Positions 34,920-47,639 of a stretch of 64,000 nt of DNA are shown in pieces. The notes beneath the pieces were generated by a model, which did no database searches, was not told where the DNA came from, and worked only from the letters and a program-made list of their open reading frames with translations. The stretch's first letter is position 1. Each line of letters starts with the position of its first letter. Source of the stretch: Sinonovacula constricta (Eukaryota > Mollusca > Bivalvia > Cardiida > Solecurtidae); assembly GCA_007844125.1 (NCBI GenBank), contig CM017564.1, forward strand, positions 21,547,004 through 21,611,003. The letters are read 5' to 3'. The position numbers and the translations under genes are program-made.

Positions 34920-36470
34920 CATATTGTATCATACTGTATCATATTTATACGGAGTATACTTCCATGGGGGGTCAATAGGAATTATTCCACTTTGCTGCCT
35001 CAGCAAAAAAGTTGGTTATAAACAACATTAATGTATTCATACAGTTGATGAATATTCATTTTACTTTAGTATAGCATTATCATTACTCTAGTATATTTCT
35101 TCATTATTATTTTATAAATACATTATTATTATTTTTATAATAATCATTATTATAAGAATTGTTGTTGCTGCTACAGTTATATTTTATTATTATTATTATT
35201 ATCATTAACATTAATATTATAAAACATTATTTCAATTAACATAGCCTTATGCCTCCAAGATCACCATTAACTCACTTCCTGCCTTTGTTTGCTTATCCCT
35301 CCAAACTGCACACACACAAACAATTAACACTGATTCCTGTGTGAATTACATGAAAACCACACCCACAAAAACAAGCACAAACACTTTACTTTGCCACGAA
35401 AAAGACACCTGCAGAAGAACCAATTGATCAATTCCAACTTCACAAAATTTGCCCTCAGAGTAAGTAGAAATCCACATCTACTGGTATTTTTATACACCAA
35501 TTTGTAGAATCCTCCAGAAAATGTCCAGAAATCAGCTTGTATCACAAGCCAAGCTGGGTGGATATCTGTTGATATTTCGAAAAGCCCATGCCGGTAAGCC
35601 CCCAAACACTAGCGTACAGCAGATAGGAGCAATCCCAGGAACAAGTGTGGGGGGGAAACCAGCAGCCAACTACACTACCCCTTCACCATCCCCCTCCATC
35701 TTTCCTTCATAGCGGTAGAAGTATACAGCATATCCTACGCCATCCCCACCTACAACTTGCCATTGTCCAATAGACTTGCCACACATTAATTCTTCCCACA
35801 CAAACCACACACAAAAAATCTTCGCAAGTGATTAGGAATAGACAGAAAATCTTACCTCATGCTTAAAATAGCCTTAAGTAAAATATATTCATACTTTCTG
35901 AAGAAGTAGTCAAATAATTTTGAAAATAACATAAATTTAAATAAAGTTGACCTGTTTTCCTTTTAAAATATCCCCTGAAAAGCTTAAAAATGCTAAATGC
36001 AGTTTTATCATTTGCAATGTCAAGTTTGTGTTAAAGCCCAAATAAAAATAAAATACTGCTTGAAATGTAATAAAAATCCAATTAATACCATTAAATTTAA
36101 AAATGGGTAAGGTGTGTATGGTTCATTGCATGTTATCATAACATGATCAGCAAGAAAAATGTTATAAGTTGAACTGAGTAAATCTCTACCCCTGCTAGGT
36201 GAACACTGATAGCAATTCACATTCATTTATGCTGAACTCAGTGTGTGACAGAGAATACATTACATTAGATAAGGCTGTGAACATTGTGCTGTAAAATAAA
36301 CCATACTTAAAATGGATAAAGACATCAACGTTCACCTGCAGGTCAAAGCCTCCTAACAAATATACACCCAACTTCTGACAAGGGGAATAATTCTGGTTTC
36401 GTGTGTTTATAGGGTTATGTCCCTTTGTTTACTAAAGACTAATGCAATGTCTTTTATTAGAGTTTTCATG
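34920..36470. other. AT-rich non-coding interval
   Basis: It holds an ATT-rich stretch (35090-35230). A plus-strand ORF at 35521-35712 of odd composition is not recognised as any family. Confidence 0.4.
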
Positions 36471-36956
36471 TTAAAGGTGGTATTCGACAGTTTGGACCAA
36501 AAATATTTTCATTAAACATCTTAATAAACTAGTGTTACTTGAACAGATCTCGAAAAATCCTGTTTACTGATGTCCTACACCTGTCTGACAAGTGTACCAT
36601 AACTCCACAATCGTCATTACAAACATTTATTTCCAATTGGAGCCATGCTGCACAGTTAGCTATTTTTGAACTACGACAACCACATGACCACTTATGTTTT
36701 AGCTCATCTACGCCATCTGCTGTGACATTGATGTCTATTTTTAGCAGCAATCCCAATCATTCTTATTTATAGTTTTGAAAAGAATGAACATGTTAAGTGC
36801 TGATTAACAAATTTTACTGCCTATAAATTACTGTTGAACATTTTCAAAGCCAATACTTTGATTTTTTCTACAGATATTATGCATAAATACTCTTAACAGT
36901 GCTTAGATATTGTTACATATATCAGATATAAGCAAACTGTTGGATACCACCGTTAA
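36471..36956. mobile_element. TTAA MITE, full copy
   Basis: Left end TTAAAGGTGGTATTCGACAG; right end CTGTTGGATACCACCGTTAA. It is 486 bp. The interior differs from the 33.8-kb copy in part, so it may be a subfamily. Confidence 0.8.
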
Positions 36957-37234
36957 GTCTATATTAATATTAAGAATTTCAAGCACATGATAAGGACAGA
37001 AAATATGATTGGCTGAAGCTGTTTCTTTTGTAGTTGTTATAGAAAAACAATTCAATGAGTACCAACATCCTCATCACTTGTTTTGAACACATTAACTATT
37101 TGACTTTACATAAAACAACAAACATACAAATGAAAAAAATAATTTGCACTTTTGATATTCACATTCATTTTAGGGCATTTAAGTACAATCCAAACATCAG
37201 GAAAACACAATCTTTAAGTTGCAGAGTCCAATGC

Positions 37235-37590
37235 TTAAAGGCATCTTTCTGTTGTTGGTCCATAGTTTAGAGGCAACTTCAGGTTGTTGGTTCAAAGTTT
37301 AGAGGCAAATTCAGGTTGTTGGTTCAAAGATTAGTGGCATCTTCAGGTTGTTGGTTCATAGTATAGTGGCATCTTCAGGTTGTTGGTCTAAGGTTAAGGG
37401 CATCTTCAGGTTGTTGGTCTAAGGTTAAGGGCATCTTCAGGTTGTAGGTCTAAGGTTCAGGGCATCTTTAGGTTGTTGGTCCAATGTTTAGGGCATCTTT
37501 AGGTTGTTGGTCCAATGTTTAGGGCATCTTTAGGTTGTTGGTTCAATGTTTAGGGCATTTTCAAGTTGATGGTCCAATGTTTTGCATCAT
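37235..37590. repeat. 30-bp minisatellite, about 11 copies
   Basis: Units carry GGCATCTTCAGGTTGTTGG followed by TC(C/T)AANGTT. They diverge progressively from left to right. Confidence 0.9.
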
Positions 37591-37599
37591 TCTGGAAGT

Positions 37600-38820
37600 A
37601 CTCTTTAAATCTGTCAAATCTGTTTATATCCTTGTTTGTTTGTTTTTATTAGAAACAAACTTCAAAACCCTTACTTGGAGACCTATATGACGTAAGTCCC
37701 TATGGCCCCCTGGCTTGGCAGAGATAACTATTCCAGGGAAGTTAAACGATATTGATTTAAAATGTGCAATTATCTATTATTAAATATAATTATCAGGCAT
37801 TATACCAACAGTGCAGAAATATAGGATGGAGAGCTTTTGTCTTTCTGTTTGAAGTTGCAAGTAAAGGTCATATGCCAGTAAGAAAGTGTGTTGAGCAAAA
37901 AGATTTAAGCAAAATCCCCAAACAACTGCTGACCATGCACTAGGTAAAGCAGTTAAAAGGGCATCCAGTTATCTTTTGACTGCATTACTGCAAATAACAT
38001 TGATAAAGATTAATTAATAAGAAAACTCAGTTATCTAATTTGGATAAATTTGATCTTCCCTGATGGTCTGAAAACAATGTGACAGCCAATGATGTTGGGG
38101 TAGTGACTGATCACCCTACCTGTCCTACAATCTGGAGAGTGTACTGAGTAAAAATATGATACAAACACTAGATGATAGATGGCCAATTGATTTATATGCG
38201 GACAGGCTGCTGTTCTTTGAACATGATACTTTTCTTATCCCCAGAGCCGCAGTACAACTCATTCTAACTTCTTTATTTCTCCTCCAAGGTCTGATACTTA
38301 TTAAGATTTGTCTTGAAATGACAAGATGAGAATTGTGGTATTTATGTCACTCAGAATCAGTTTACCTCCACTGATCTGGAACTTTCACTCATCTTTGTTT
38401 TGCATATCTGCACATTAGTAAAACAGCTTACCTTTTACACTGTAAATGTACACCAAAAAAAATCAAAAGCATGCAAGAACCTCCACCAAGATCTCTAAGT
38501 CCTACAATTAAACCTCACAAAGCAGCTATGTTTCAACATTTAGTTATCTTTATTTTCTATCAGCTATTATATGGCTCATCTGTCATTTTATGACCCAAAG
38601 CCAAATTTAGATTACATCCATCAGCTGACCACAAAACTACCACAGATAAAGAAGAAATGTGATATTCAATGATTTACTGTCGCACAATGCCTCAGCATAA
38701 AAAAGACCTATATTTTATAAGACCACTAATGAAAAACTGAAGCATGATTAATATATATATAATTGTATGTAAAACATGTGAACAAGACATCATATTTATT
38801 GTGTTATATTAATCTATATA
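37600..38820. other. Non-coding interval
   Basis: No gene is seen. 38268-38330 resembles the array-flanking sequence of 21650 and 33600 (TCTTTATTTCTCCTCCAAGG). Confidence 0.4.
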
Positions 38821-38822
38821 TT

Positions 38823-38913
38823 TTAACCCTTTACTTGCTGGACACACCATTAGATTGGAGTATGTTTTTTTTTGTTAATGAGTGAAAAGTATTTCCAGCA
38901 AGTAATGGGTTAA
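38823..38913. mobile_element. 91-bp MITE with TTAACCC ends
   Basis: TTAACCCTTTACTTGCTGGA at the left is answered by TCCAGCAAGTAATGGGTTAA at the right. With TTAA counted as target site, the ends are a near-perfect inverted repeat of about 16 bp. It is unrelated to the 487-bp TTAA family. Confidence 0.75.
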
Positions 38914-39046
38914 ATGTTGCTCAAAACAAGTACAAAATGAAAATGTATAAGGAGATTTATGACTACATATTTGTCAAAATGAAAAAATGTACACAAGCAA
39001 ATAAATATAAATGCTAAATTGAAATATGACATGCAAATAGGCTTAT

Positions 39047-39516
39047 TTAAAGATGGTATCTTACAGTTTGCCTATATCAAATACATGTAACCACTGCTTT
39101 AGGGAAGTTTGGGGCATAAACTCATACTTAGTCTAAATAAAAATGATTTTGAACACTATATTAGAAAACAGTAACAATCAAGAAACAATACTCTAAATGT
39201 ACATTTTTTCAAAAAAATTAAAAAGTGTGATAGTGGCCACCGCTAAAAATAGATATTAACGGATTACTTATATGGCAATATAATGTGATCCTAAAAGTGA
39301 GTGGTGGCATGGTTTCCTTAGTTTAAAAATAAGCTTTCTCTGGAGCATGGTTCAGATAGGAAATACCTGTTTGCAATGACAGTTGGGGATTTATACTTGA
39401 TTGTTCATGCAAATCTAAAGAGTTCAAACAGCTTTGTACAGGACCTTTTGAGGTAACAATGACTTATTTGGTTATCTGAGACATTTTTGGTCAAAACTGT
39501 CTGATACCACCTTTAA
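39047..39516. mobile_element. TTAA MITE, full copy
   Basis: Left end TTAAAGATGGTATCTTACAG; right end CTGTCTGATACCACCTTTAA. It is 470 bp and its interior matches the 22.6- and 33.8-kb copies. Confidence 0.8.
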
Positions 39517-40217
39517 AGTAAAAGTTAAATATTTTTTTATTAAAAAAAATATCATAATCTGAACAATAAGATTCTGTCAATTAGTAAAACTGTTGCACTT
39601 CTTAAACAATTTAGTTCACATCAGTTTAACATACATGACTAAATCTCCATCTGGCTAAACCACTAAGAGTTAAAGGTAATCATTTTGAACCGTTGGAAAT
39701 TGTATTAATATATAATTCTACATATTCTACATAAGAACTTAACAAAAAACTTTACTAACGACAATTCTCTGACTCAATTCTATACAAGCAAATCAGATCG
39801 TCTTCATAGCTATTCCATACATCAACTCGAGTCTACTTAGTGTTCCGGCATCACCAATTTTTCAATCCGCGAAAATGTATGACATACAAAATGTCGCATG
39901 TTTTTAAGAAAAAAATAATAAATAAAACAATGAAATAATTTCTACTTAACATAGATGAATACAAAGCTGTCAATTACTCTTAGAATATGTATCTAATTAT
40001 GTGCACATTCCCTACTCGATGACTCACGGAAGTGAAATGCTGAGAAGTCATTAACACTGACATCGACATTTTCAATTCAATTTCTTGCTGCAACGCACAG
40101 CTGTCAGCTTTATGCACATTAAATTTGTCAAAAATAAATAAGTCATTAGTATGCATGGTGGTACAGAAAAATTCATTTACAAGTTGAAAAAGTATAATTA
40201 ATGAAATTTTATCTTAC

Positions 40218-40420
40218 CTAAATACGCCTTACTTCCGCATACAAAGAAAAGACCGGAAATTGGACGATGTTTAGACTGTGCAGCATTCGGCCTTGTGTTT
40301 ATTAGAATCGGGGTCAATTCGGCCCACTTCCGAACTCGACCGGATCAAACGCGACCGTCTAGCTAACTCGGCCGGACAAACTCAGCCCACTTGTTATAGA
40401 CATCTTGTTGTCGGAACGTA
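40218..40420 (-). promoter_or_regulatory. Candidate promoter with a non-coding first exon
   Basis: On the minus strand a TTTAG exon end is followed by a strong donor GTAAGA (40212-40217). Just upstream are a GCGGAAGT ETS-type site (at 40231-40238) and a CCGGAAAT. The block to 40400 is markedly richer in CG dinucleotides than its surroundings. On the plus strand GAACGTAAGTGAG near 40415 could be a donor, so transcription may run both ways. It might be the 5' UTR exon of the long CAP form, 20 kb away. This rests on motifs alone. Confidence 0.3.
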
Positions 40421-40429
40421 AGTGAGTTT

Positions 40430-41660
40430 CGTAATCAGAAATTTATTTGATTGCTTTATAATACTAAGCTTTACTTTCACACTCATTGATAACATCTTAA
40501 ATGATAGGAAATTCGTTTCTAAAGGCCTTATTGCAAGCAGATATAATTTATGTTTTTGCAGCTGTAATACTGTTGTATTACTGAACGGACAAACAAATTG
40601 AAGCGGTTATGTATACAAATAAATGCTTCTTTTATCAACATAATGTGACGGACATTATTTATTGTAAGCTTTGTGATCAAATTATCCAAAACAGACACAC
40701 AGATCACCGCTTACCATGTAAGAGGATATGTGTCAGGTATGTTAGATAGCCGTGGTCCCGCCTCAGTGTCCCCATAATGCACGTGGATTGCTGCTCCACT
40801 GTATCATCATGCCTTACAGGTCAACTCCTGCTCGCATGCATCCTGTGCGACGAGAAAAGAAAAGTCAGGATTATTAAGTGTTTGCAGTAGGGTTGGACAT
40901 CTAACGAACAATGTTTCAGTGTTTACTTTGGACAGATAATAGCACTGGTATCATCGTGATAGCATGTAGCAAGGGAACAATATCACTAATTTGAGCTGCT
41001 GTAACCATTAAGTTAATGAATATTACAGGAAAAAAATATTTGTTATTTCTATTATTATTATTATTATTATTATTTATTTAACATACAATCATTTTCTCAT
41101 ACACATACAGCAGAACTATTCGTTAAATAAGACATTTTAATCATGCAAGCAAAAATTAAAATTGTAAATTAAATTGCCATCATATGATATTCTCTGAAAA
41201 CGAATGTTTACTTCAAGTAGGTGCAAGATTTATCATTTACAAAGAGGTTTCAAGAAGAAATTACATTCTGATTAACACCTTCTGAGACAGCTTGAAAATG
41301 ATATAGTATATATCATACCATGTTCTATATTGTAAAAGGATTTCATAGTCCAATTCTGATATATAATGCACAAACATTAACAAATTAATTCTGATGTGTA
41401 ACTTAATGTGAAATCTACCATCGGTCATAATTAGTACAACCAATCTGAATTCATTTCTTTTGTTTCCTGCGTGCACTACTGATTATATAAAATGTGCAAA
41501 CTATAAGGCCTAAATCAGGCAATTCGTTCCTGCGCAAAACCCAGGATAAGGTAAATGTTGGCGCACAAGAGCAAAGAAAGTTTCTGGTAAAAGACGAGAG
41601 GCATAACGACTAATCTACAAAAAAACGTGGGTGCTGGACATTTAAGGTGGCGAAAGAAGC
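40430..41660. other. Non-coding interval
   Basis: No recognisable gene. ATT repeats lie at 41048-41078. Confidence 0.4.
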
Positions 41661-41667
41661 ATGCACT

Positions 41668-43430
41668 TAAACATAGTTGCCATAACGTTATTAGACCACA
41701 AACATAGCTGTCATGAAGTTATTAGACCAAATACATAGCTGTCATGAAGTTATTAGACCAAATGCATAGCTGTCATAACGTAATTAGGCCACATACATAG
41801 CTGTCATGAAGTTATTAGACCACATACATAGCTGTCATGAAGTTATTAGACCAAATACATAGCTGTTATAACGTAATTAGGCCACATACATAGCTGTCAT
41901 GAAGTTATTAGGCCACATACATAGCTGTCATGAAGTTATTAGGCCACAAACATAGCTGTCATGAAGTTATTAGGCCACATACATAGCTGCCATAACGTAA
42001 TTAGGCCACATACATAGCTGTCATGAAGTTATTAGACCACATACATAGCTGTCATGAAGTTATTAGGCCACATACATAGTTGTCATGAAGTTATTAGGCC
42101 ACATACATAGCTGTCATAACGTAATTAGGCCAAATAAATAGCTGTCATGAAGTTATTAGGCCAAATACATAGCTGTCATAACGTAATTAGGCCACATACA
42201 TAGCTGTCATGAAGTTATTAGGCCACATACATAGCTGTCATGAAGTTATTAGACCAAATACATAGCTGTCATGAAGTTATTAGACCAAATACATAGCTGT
42301 CATGAAGTTATTAGACCAAATACACAGCTGTCATAACGTAATTAGGCCACATACATAGCTGTCATAACGTAATTAGGCCACATACATAGCTGTCATAACG
42401 TAATTAGGCCAAATACATAGCTGTCATGAAGTTATTAGACCAAATACATAGCTGTCATTAAGTTATTAGGCCACATACATAGCTGCCATAACGTAATTAG
42501 GCCACATACATAGCTGTCATGAAGTTATTAGACCACATACATAGCTGTCATGAAGTTATTAGGCCACATACATAGTTGTCATGAAGTTATTAGGCCACAT
42601 ACATAGCTGTCATAACGTAATTAGGCCAAATAAATAGCTGTCATGAAGTTATTAGGCCAAATACATAGCTGTCATAACGTAATTAGGCCACATACATAGC
42701 TGTCATGAAGTTATTAGGCCACATACATAGCTGTCATGAAGTTATTAGACCAAATACATAGCTGTCATGAAGTTATTAGACCAAATACATAGCTGTCATG
42801 AAGTTATTAGACCAAATACACAGCTGTCATAACGTAATTAGGCCACATACATAGCTGTCATAACGTAATTAGGCCAAATACATAGCTGTCATGAAGTTAT
42901 TAGACCAAATACATAGCTGTCATGAAGTTATTAGACCAAATACATAGCTGTCATAACGTAATTAGGCCACATACATAGCTGTCATGAAGTTATTAGACCA
43001 CATACATAGCTGTCATGAAGTTATTAGACCAAATACATAGCTGTCATGAAGTTATTAGGCCACATACATAGCTGTAATGAAGTGATTAGACCAAATACAT
43101 AGCTGTCATGAAGTTATTAAACCAAATACATAGCTGTCATAACGTAATTAGGCCACAGACATAGCTGTCATAACGTAATTAGGCCACATACATAGCTGTC
43201 ATGAAGTTATTAGACCACATACATAGCTGTCATGAAGTTATTAGACCAAATACATAGCTGTCATGAAGTTATTAGACCAAATACATAGCTGTCATAACGT
43301 TATTTGGCCACATACATAGGTGTTATGAAGTTATTAGACCAAATACATAGCTGTCATGAAGTTATTAGGCCAAATACATAGCTGTCATGACATTATTAGG
43401 CCGCAAACATAGCTGTCATGATGGGGACGT
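41668..43430. repeat. 31-bp satellite, type 1 block (about 56 copies)
   Basis: Units read CATAGCTGTCAT then either GAAGTTATTAG or AACGTAATTAG, then (A/G)CCA(A/C)ATA. The two versions alternate irregularly. A 16-unit block is duplicated: AGCTGCCATAACG starts at both 41985 and 42481, 496 bp (16 x 31) apart. Confidence 0.95.
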
Positions 43431-43930
43431 TCTTCGACAATAAACATTACTGTAATGGAGATACCATGCCCTATAAATTATTGGCATAGAGTTATAATGC
43501 CCTATGCATTACTGGCATGACTTTATAATGACCTATACATTACTGCCGTGTCGTTATTATAGCCAGTTTATTGCTGCTATGGCGTTATTATACCATACTC
43601 ATTGCTGCCATGAAGTTATTATGCCTTTTACATTTCTGCCATGACGTTATTATGCCCTGTTCATTTCTGCCATGGCGTTATTATGTTCTATTCATTTCTG
43701 CCATGACATTATTATGCTCTATACATTTCTGCCATGACGCTGTTATGCCCTATACATGTCTGTCACGACCGTGACGTTATCATACCCTATTCATTACTGC
43801 CATGACGTTATCATGCCCTATTCATTGCTGAGATGACGTTATCATACCCTATACATTACTGCGATGGGGTTATTATGCCATATACATTGCTGCCATGACG
43901 TTATTATGCCTTATACATTGCTGCCATGGC
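43430..43930. repeat. 31-bp satellite, transition zone
   Basis: About 16 diverged units around GCTGCCATGACGTTATTATG. They are intermediate between the blocks on either side, keeping GCTGCCATGA from type 1 and GTTATTATGCCC of type 2. Confidence 0.85.
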
Positions 43931-45480
43931 GTTATTATGCCCTTTACATTGCCGCCAAGACGTTAATACGCCATGTACTTTGCCGTCAAGACGTGATTAT
44001 GCCTTTTACATTGCCGTCAAGACGTTAATACGCCATGTACTTTGCCGTCAAGACGCGATTATGCCTTTTACATTGCCGTCAAGACGTTATTACGCCCTGT
44101 ACTTTGCCGTCAAGACGTTATTACGCCCTGTACTTTGCCGTCAAGACGTTATTACGCCATGTACTTTGCCGTCAAGACGTTATTACGCCCTGTACTTTGC
44201 CGTCAAGACGCTATTAAGCCCTGTACTTTGCCGTCAAGACGTTATTACGCCATGTACTTTGCCGTCAAGACGTTATTATGCCCTATACATTGCCGTCAAG
44301 ACGTTATTACGCCCTGTACTTTGCCGTCAAGACGTTATTACGCCATGTACTTTGCCGTCAAGCCGTTATTATGCCCTTTACATTGCCGTCAAGACGTTAT
44401 TAAGCCCTGTACTTTGCCGTCAAGACATTATTAAGCCCTGTACTTTGCCGTCAAGACGTTATTATGCCCTGTACTTTGCCGTCAAGACGTTATTACGCCC
44501 TGTACTTTGCCGTCAAGACGTTATTAAGCCCTGTACTTTGCCGTCAAGACGTTATTAAGCCCTGTACTTTGCCGTCAAGACGTTATTACGCCCTGTACTT
44601 TGCCGTCAAGACGTTATTAAGCCCTGTACTTTGCCGTCAAGACGTTATTACGCCCTGTACTTTGCCGTCAAGACGTGATTATTCCTTTTGCATTGCCGTC
44701 AAGACGTTATTACGCCCTGTACTTTGCCGTCAAGACGTTATTAAGCCCTGTACTTTGCCGTCAAGACGTTATTAAGCCCTGTACTTTGCCGTCAAGACGT
44801 TATTAAGCCCTGTACTTTGCCGTCAAGACGTTATTACGCCCTGTACTTTGCCGTCAAGACGTTATTAAGCCCTGTACTTTGCCGTCAAGACGTTATTACG
44901 CCCTGTACTTTGCCGTCAAGACGTGATTATGCCTTTTGCATTGCCGTCAAGACGTGATTACGCCCTGTACTTTGCCGTCAAGACGTGATTATGCCCTTTA
45001 CATTGCCGTCAAGACGTTATTACGCCCTGTACTTTGCCGTCAAGACGTTATTAAGCCCTGTACTTTGCCGTCAAGACGTGATTATGCCCTTTACATTGCC
45101 GTCAAGACGTTATTACGCCCTGTACTTTGCCGTCAAGACGTTATTACGCCCTGTACTTTGCCGTCAAGACGTTATTATGCCCTTTACATTGCCGTCAAGA
45201 CGTTATTACGCCCTGTACTTTGCCGTTAAGACGTTATTAAGCCCTGTACTTTGCCGTCAAGACGTGATTACGCCCTGTACTTTGCCGTCAAGACGTGATT
45301 ATGCCCTTTACATTGCCGTCAAGACGTTATTACGCCCTGTACTTTGCCGTCAAGACGTTATTATTCCCTGTACTCTGCCGTCAAGACGTGATTATGCCCT
45401 ATACATTGCTGCCATGATGTTATTATGCCATTTACATTGGTGCCATGACGTTATCATGCCCTATACATTGCTGCCATGAC
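43930..45480. repeat. 31-bp satellite, type 2 block (about 50 copies)
   Basis: Homogeneous units around GCCGTCAAGACGTTATTA then CGCCCTGTACTTT. The register aligns with type 1 (GCTGTCATGAAGTTATTAG). The last three units drift back to GCTGCCATGA. Because 31 is not divisible by three, the frame rotates and yields long ORFs with a 31-residue period; these are artefacts. Confidence 0.95.
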
Positions 45481-46205
45481 GTCTTTCGACCACAAACTTT
45501 ACTGCGATGGACTTATTAGACCCTTCAACTTAGCGGTATTGAGATTTTAGGACGGACTATAGACATGGAATTATTATGCCTTAAAATTTGATTAATAAGA
45601 CTAGTAACTTCAGGTCTGTATTTTATTCGGCATTAATAACTATATAAACGGAATATTAATTGCTCAACTGTTCTCATGATGGTAATGCATGCATAAATGT
45701 TCGTGCATCGTACGTGCATCACACGTTCGCGACGTGACTGAAAATAAAGAAAAACGAACCTACATAGTAGATAGGAACTGCTGTTATACAAATGTTGCAG
45801 GTAAAAATGGTTGTAAGTACTTAAAATTAAAAATTTAAGCAGTATGAGACTTTTGTTATAATACTCGTCATACGTTTACATCAAATTGAAACTTATTGTT
45901 TTCTTTCAGTTATACTTTTATAAATAACTTCTTCGGTATTTTGATAAATAACTCGTTGATAGAATCCAGCAGCATTGCCGTGCAGACAGTAAGGGGTTAA
46001 TAATAATTTGAATTTAAGTGTATTTTAAATTTCAGTCCGTTCTATAATGAATAAAAGAAATTACTTCAATACTCAAGAAGAATTTGAAGATATCACTAGA
46101 ACAATTGCTTTACGCGGCCTCCTTCACAACTTGACGCAAGGCGACGTCACAAAGCGACGGAGCGTCTTTGAATAACTTTGACATTGATTGTCATTTTAAA
46201 ATTAG
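45481..46205. other. Non-coding interval
   Basis: No recognisable feature apart from scattered CG-containing motifs. Confidence 0.35.
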
Positions 46206-46372
46206 GGGTCACCCATGGCGTAGTTGTAGAGTCGCAGATTGTTGATTCCACTGACTGTTCGACTGTTTAGCCTCCCTTCGTGTTGGTTCGAGTCTTGTTC
46301 GGGCAAAGGAATTAATTTGGGAAGGTCTTCTAGCTGAACTGCGGTGCGCAGATGGTTCAACTCAGACATATA
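46206..46372 (+). mobile_element. SINE, family C, plus strand with head
   Basis: The head runs from GGGGTCACCCATGGCGTAGT to TGTTGGTTCGAGTCTTG (B box). The body GGGAAGGTCTTCTAGCTGA follows and the copy is cut in the GTGCGCAGATGGTTCAACTC region. Confidence 0.7.
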
Positions 46373-46933
46373 AATAAATAAATTTATAAAATAAATCAAA
46401 CGAAGCGTTTACCTTAATATATCTTTCCTTTATGTATGTATATCTGTTTCCTTCAAGGTGCTAAACATACAAAAAAAACCACTAATAAATATATCACCAG
46501 TTCCCCTAGTTAACGCTTAAACTAATCTCGAGGGTGGTAAATCTCATCAGTAGTGTAGGGTGGGGATATGGCACCCTGAAAATCTATAAAGCTATGGCAA
46601 CGAAGACATATAAGAAAAACATTATTATGACACCGAAAATGGGAGTAAGGACTAGGGAAAAGGCTAAAAATAGAATTACTGATTTTTTGTTATATGTTAA
46701 ATAATAAAATTGTAACCCAGAAGATATGACACTGTAGACATATAATGAAAAAAAAAAACCCGTTCATTGTTAAAATAGCGTGAAATTTATGGCACTGAAG
46801 ATATATAGCAAGGATCTAACCTAAAATAAGCAGATCGGTGCTTTAAGTCGGCCATTTTCGGGGAGAGTGGTGTCAATGGCGGGACAAACAACATTTTTGG
46901 CGAAAGTCGACAACTAATTCAGGTAAAGTCAGT

Positions 46934-47116
<183 letters not shown>

Positions 47117-47639
47117 ATATGAGATAACCACCTAGCCGCTAGTTTAAGACACCTGCTTCTGGTCTGTTTTGTCTGTCCATGCAGTCGTTAGAGCGCGAAA
47201 GAAGGGATAGTGACACTGGGGTCCAAACTCTGCAGTGTTTGCAGACTGATATTGGGAGCTTTAGGACATTTAGCTTTGCTGTGTTTGCGGGGTGCGGCAT
47301 ACATTATTTAACATTTTAGAGCGTTTTTTTGTGCTAATAAGAGCCACAATATTCATTTTTTTTTACATTTAAGAAGATTTCATGGAGAACCGCCTCAATT
47401 TAGGACAATTTCATGGGGAGCTATAAATTTTGGAGATGGTATACACTGATTTAATAATGAAGTTCATCCTGGCTAATTTATCACTGATAGACTGTACATA
47501 TTCCTTCACCCACGACTAAAATGTGTTGCTTGTAATATTGTAGAGAGAAGTGTTGACTGGTTGATCTCACGACGTCAAGTGATGAAATGACCGATTTGCG
47601 ATGTCTTTAATACGGTAAGGGACATGGCTGACTCCGCCC

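Noticed and set aside
35521..35712. Plus-strand ORF ending in a Pro/Ser-rich tail (63 codons)
   Set aside because: It looks mildly protein-like and has a GTAAGC site inside, but no family, partner exon or start context could be supported.
43926..45479. Long plus-strand ORFs (up to 210 codons) with a 31-residue repeat
   Set aside because: They are the by-product of a 31-bp satellite whose frame rotates; all three frames give the same peptide family and there is no start, splice or domain evidence.
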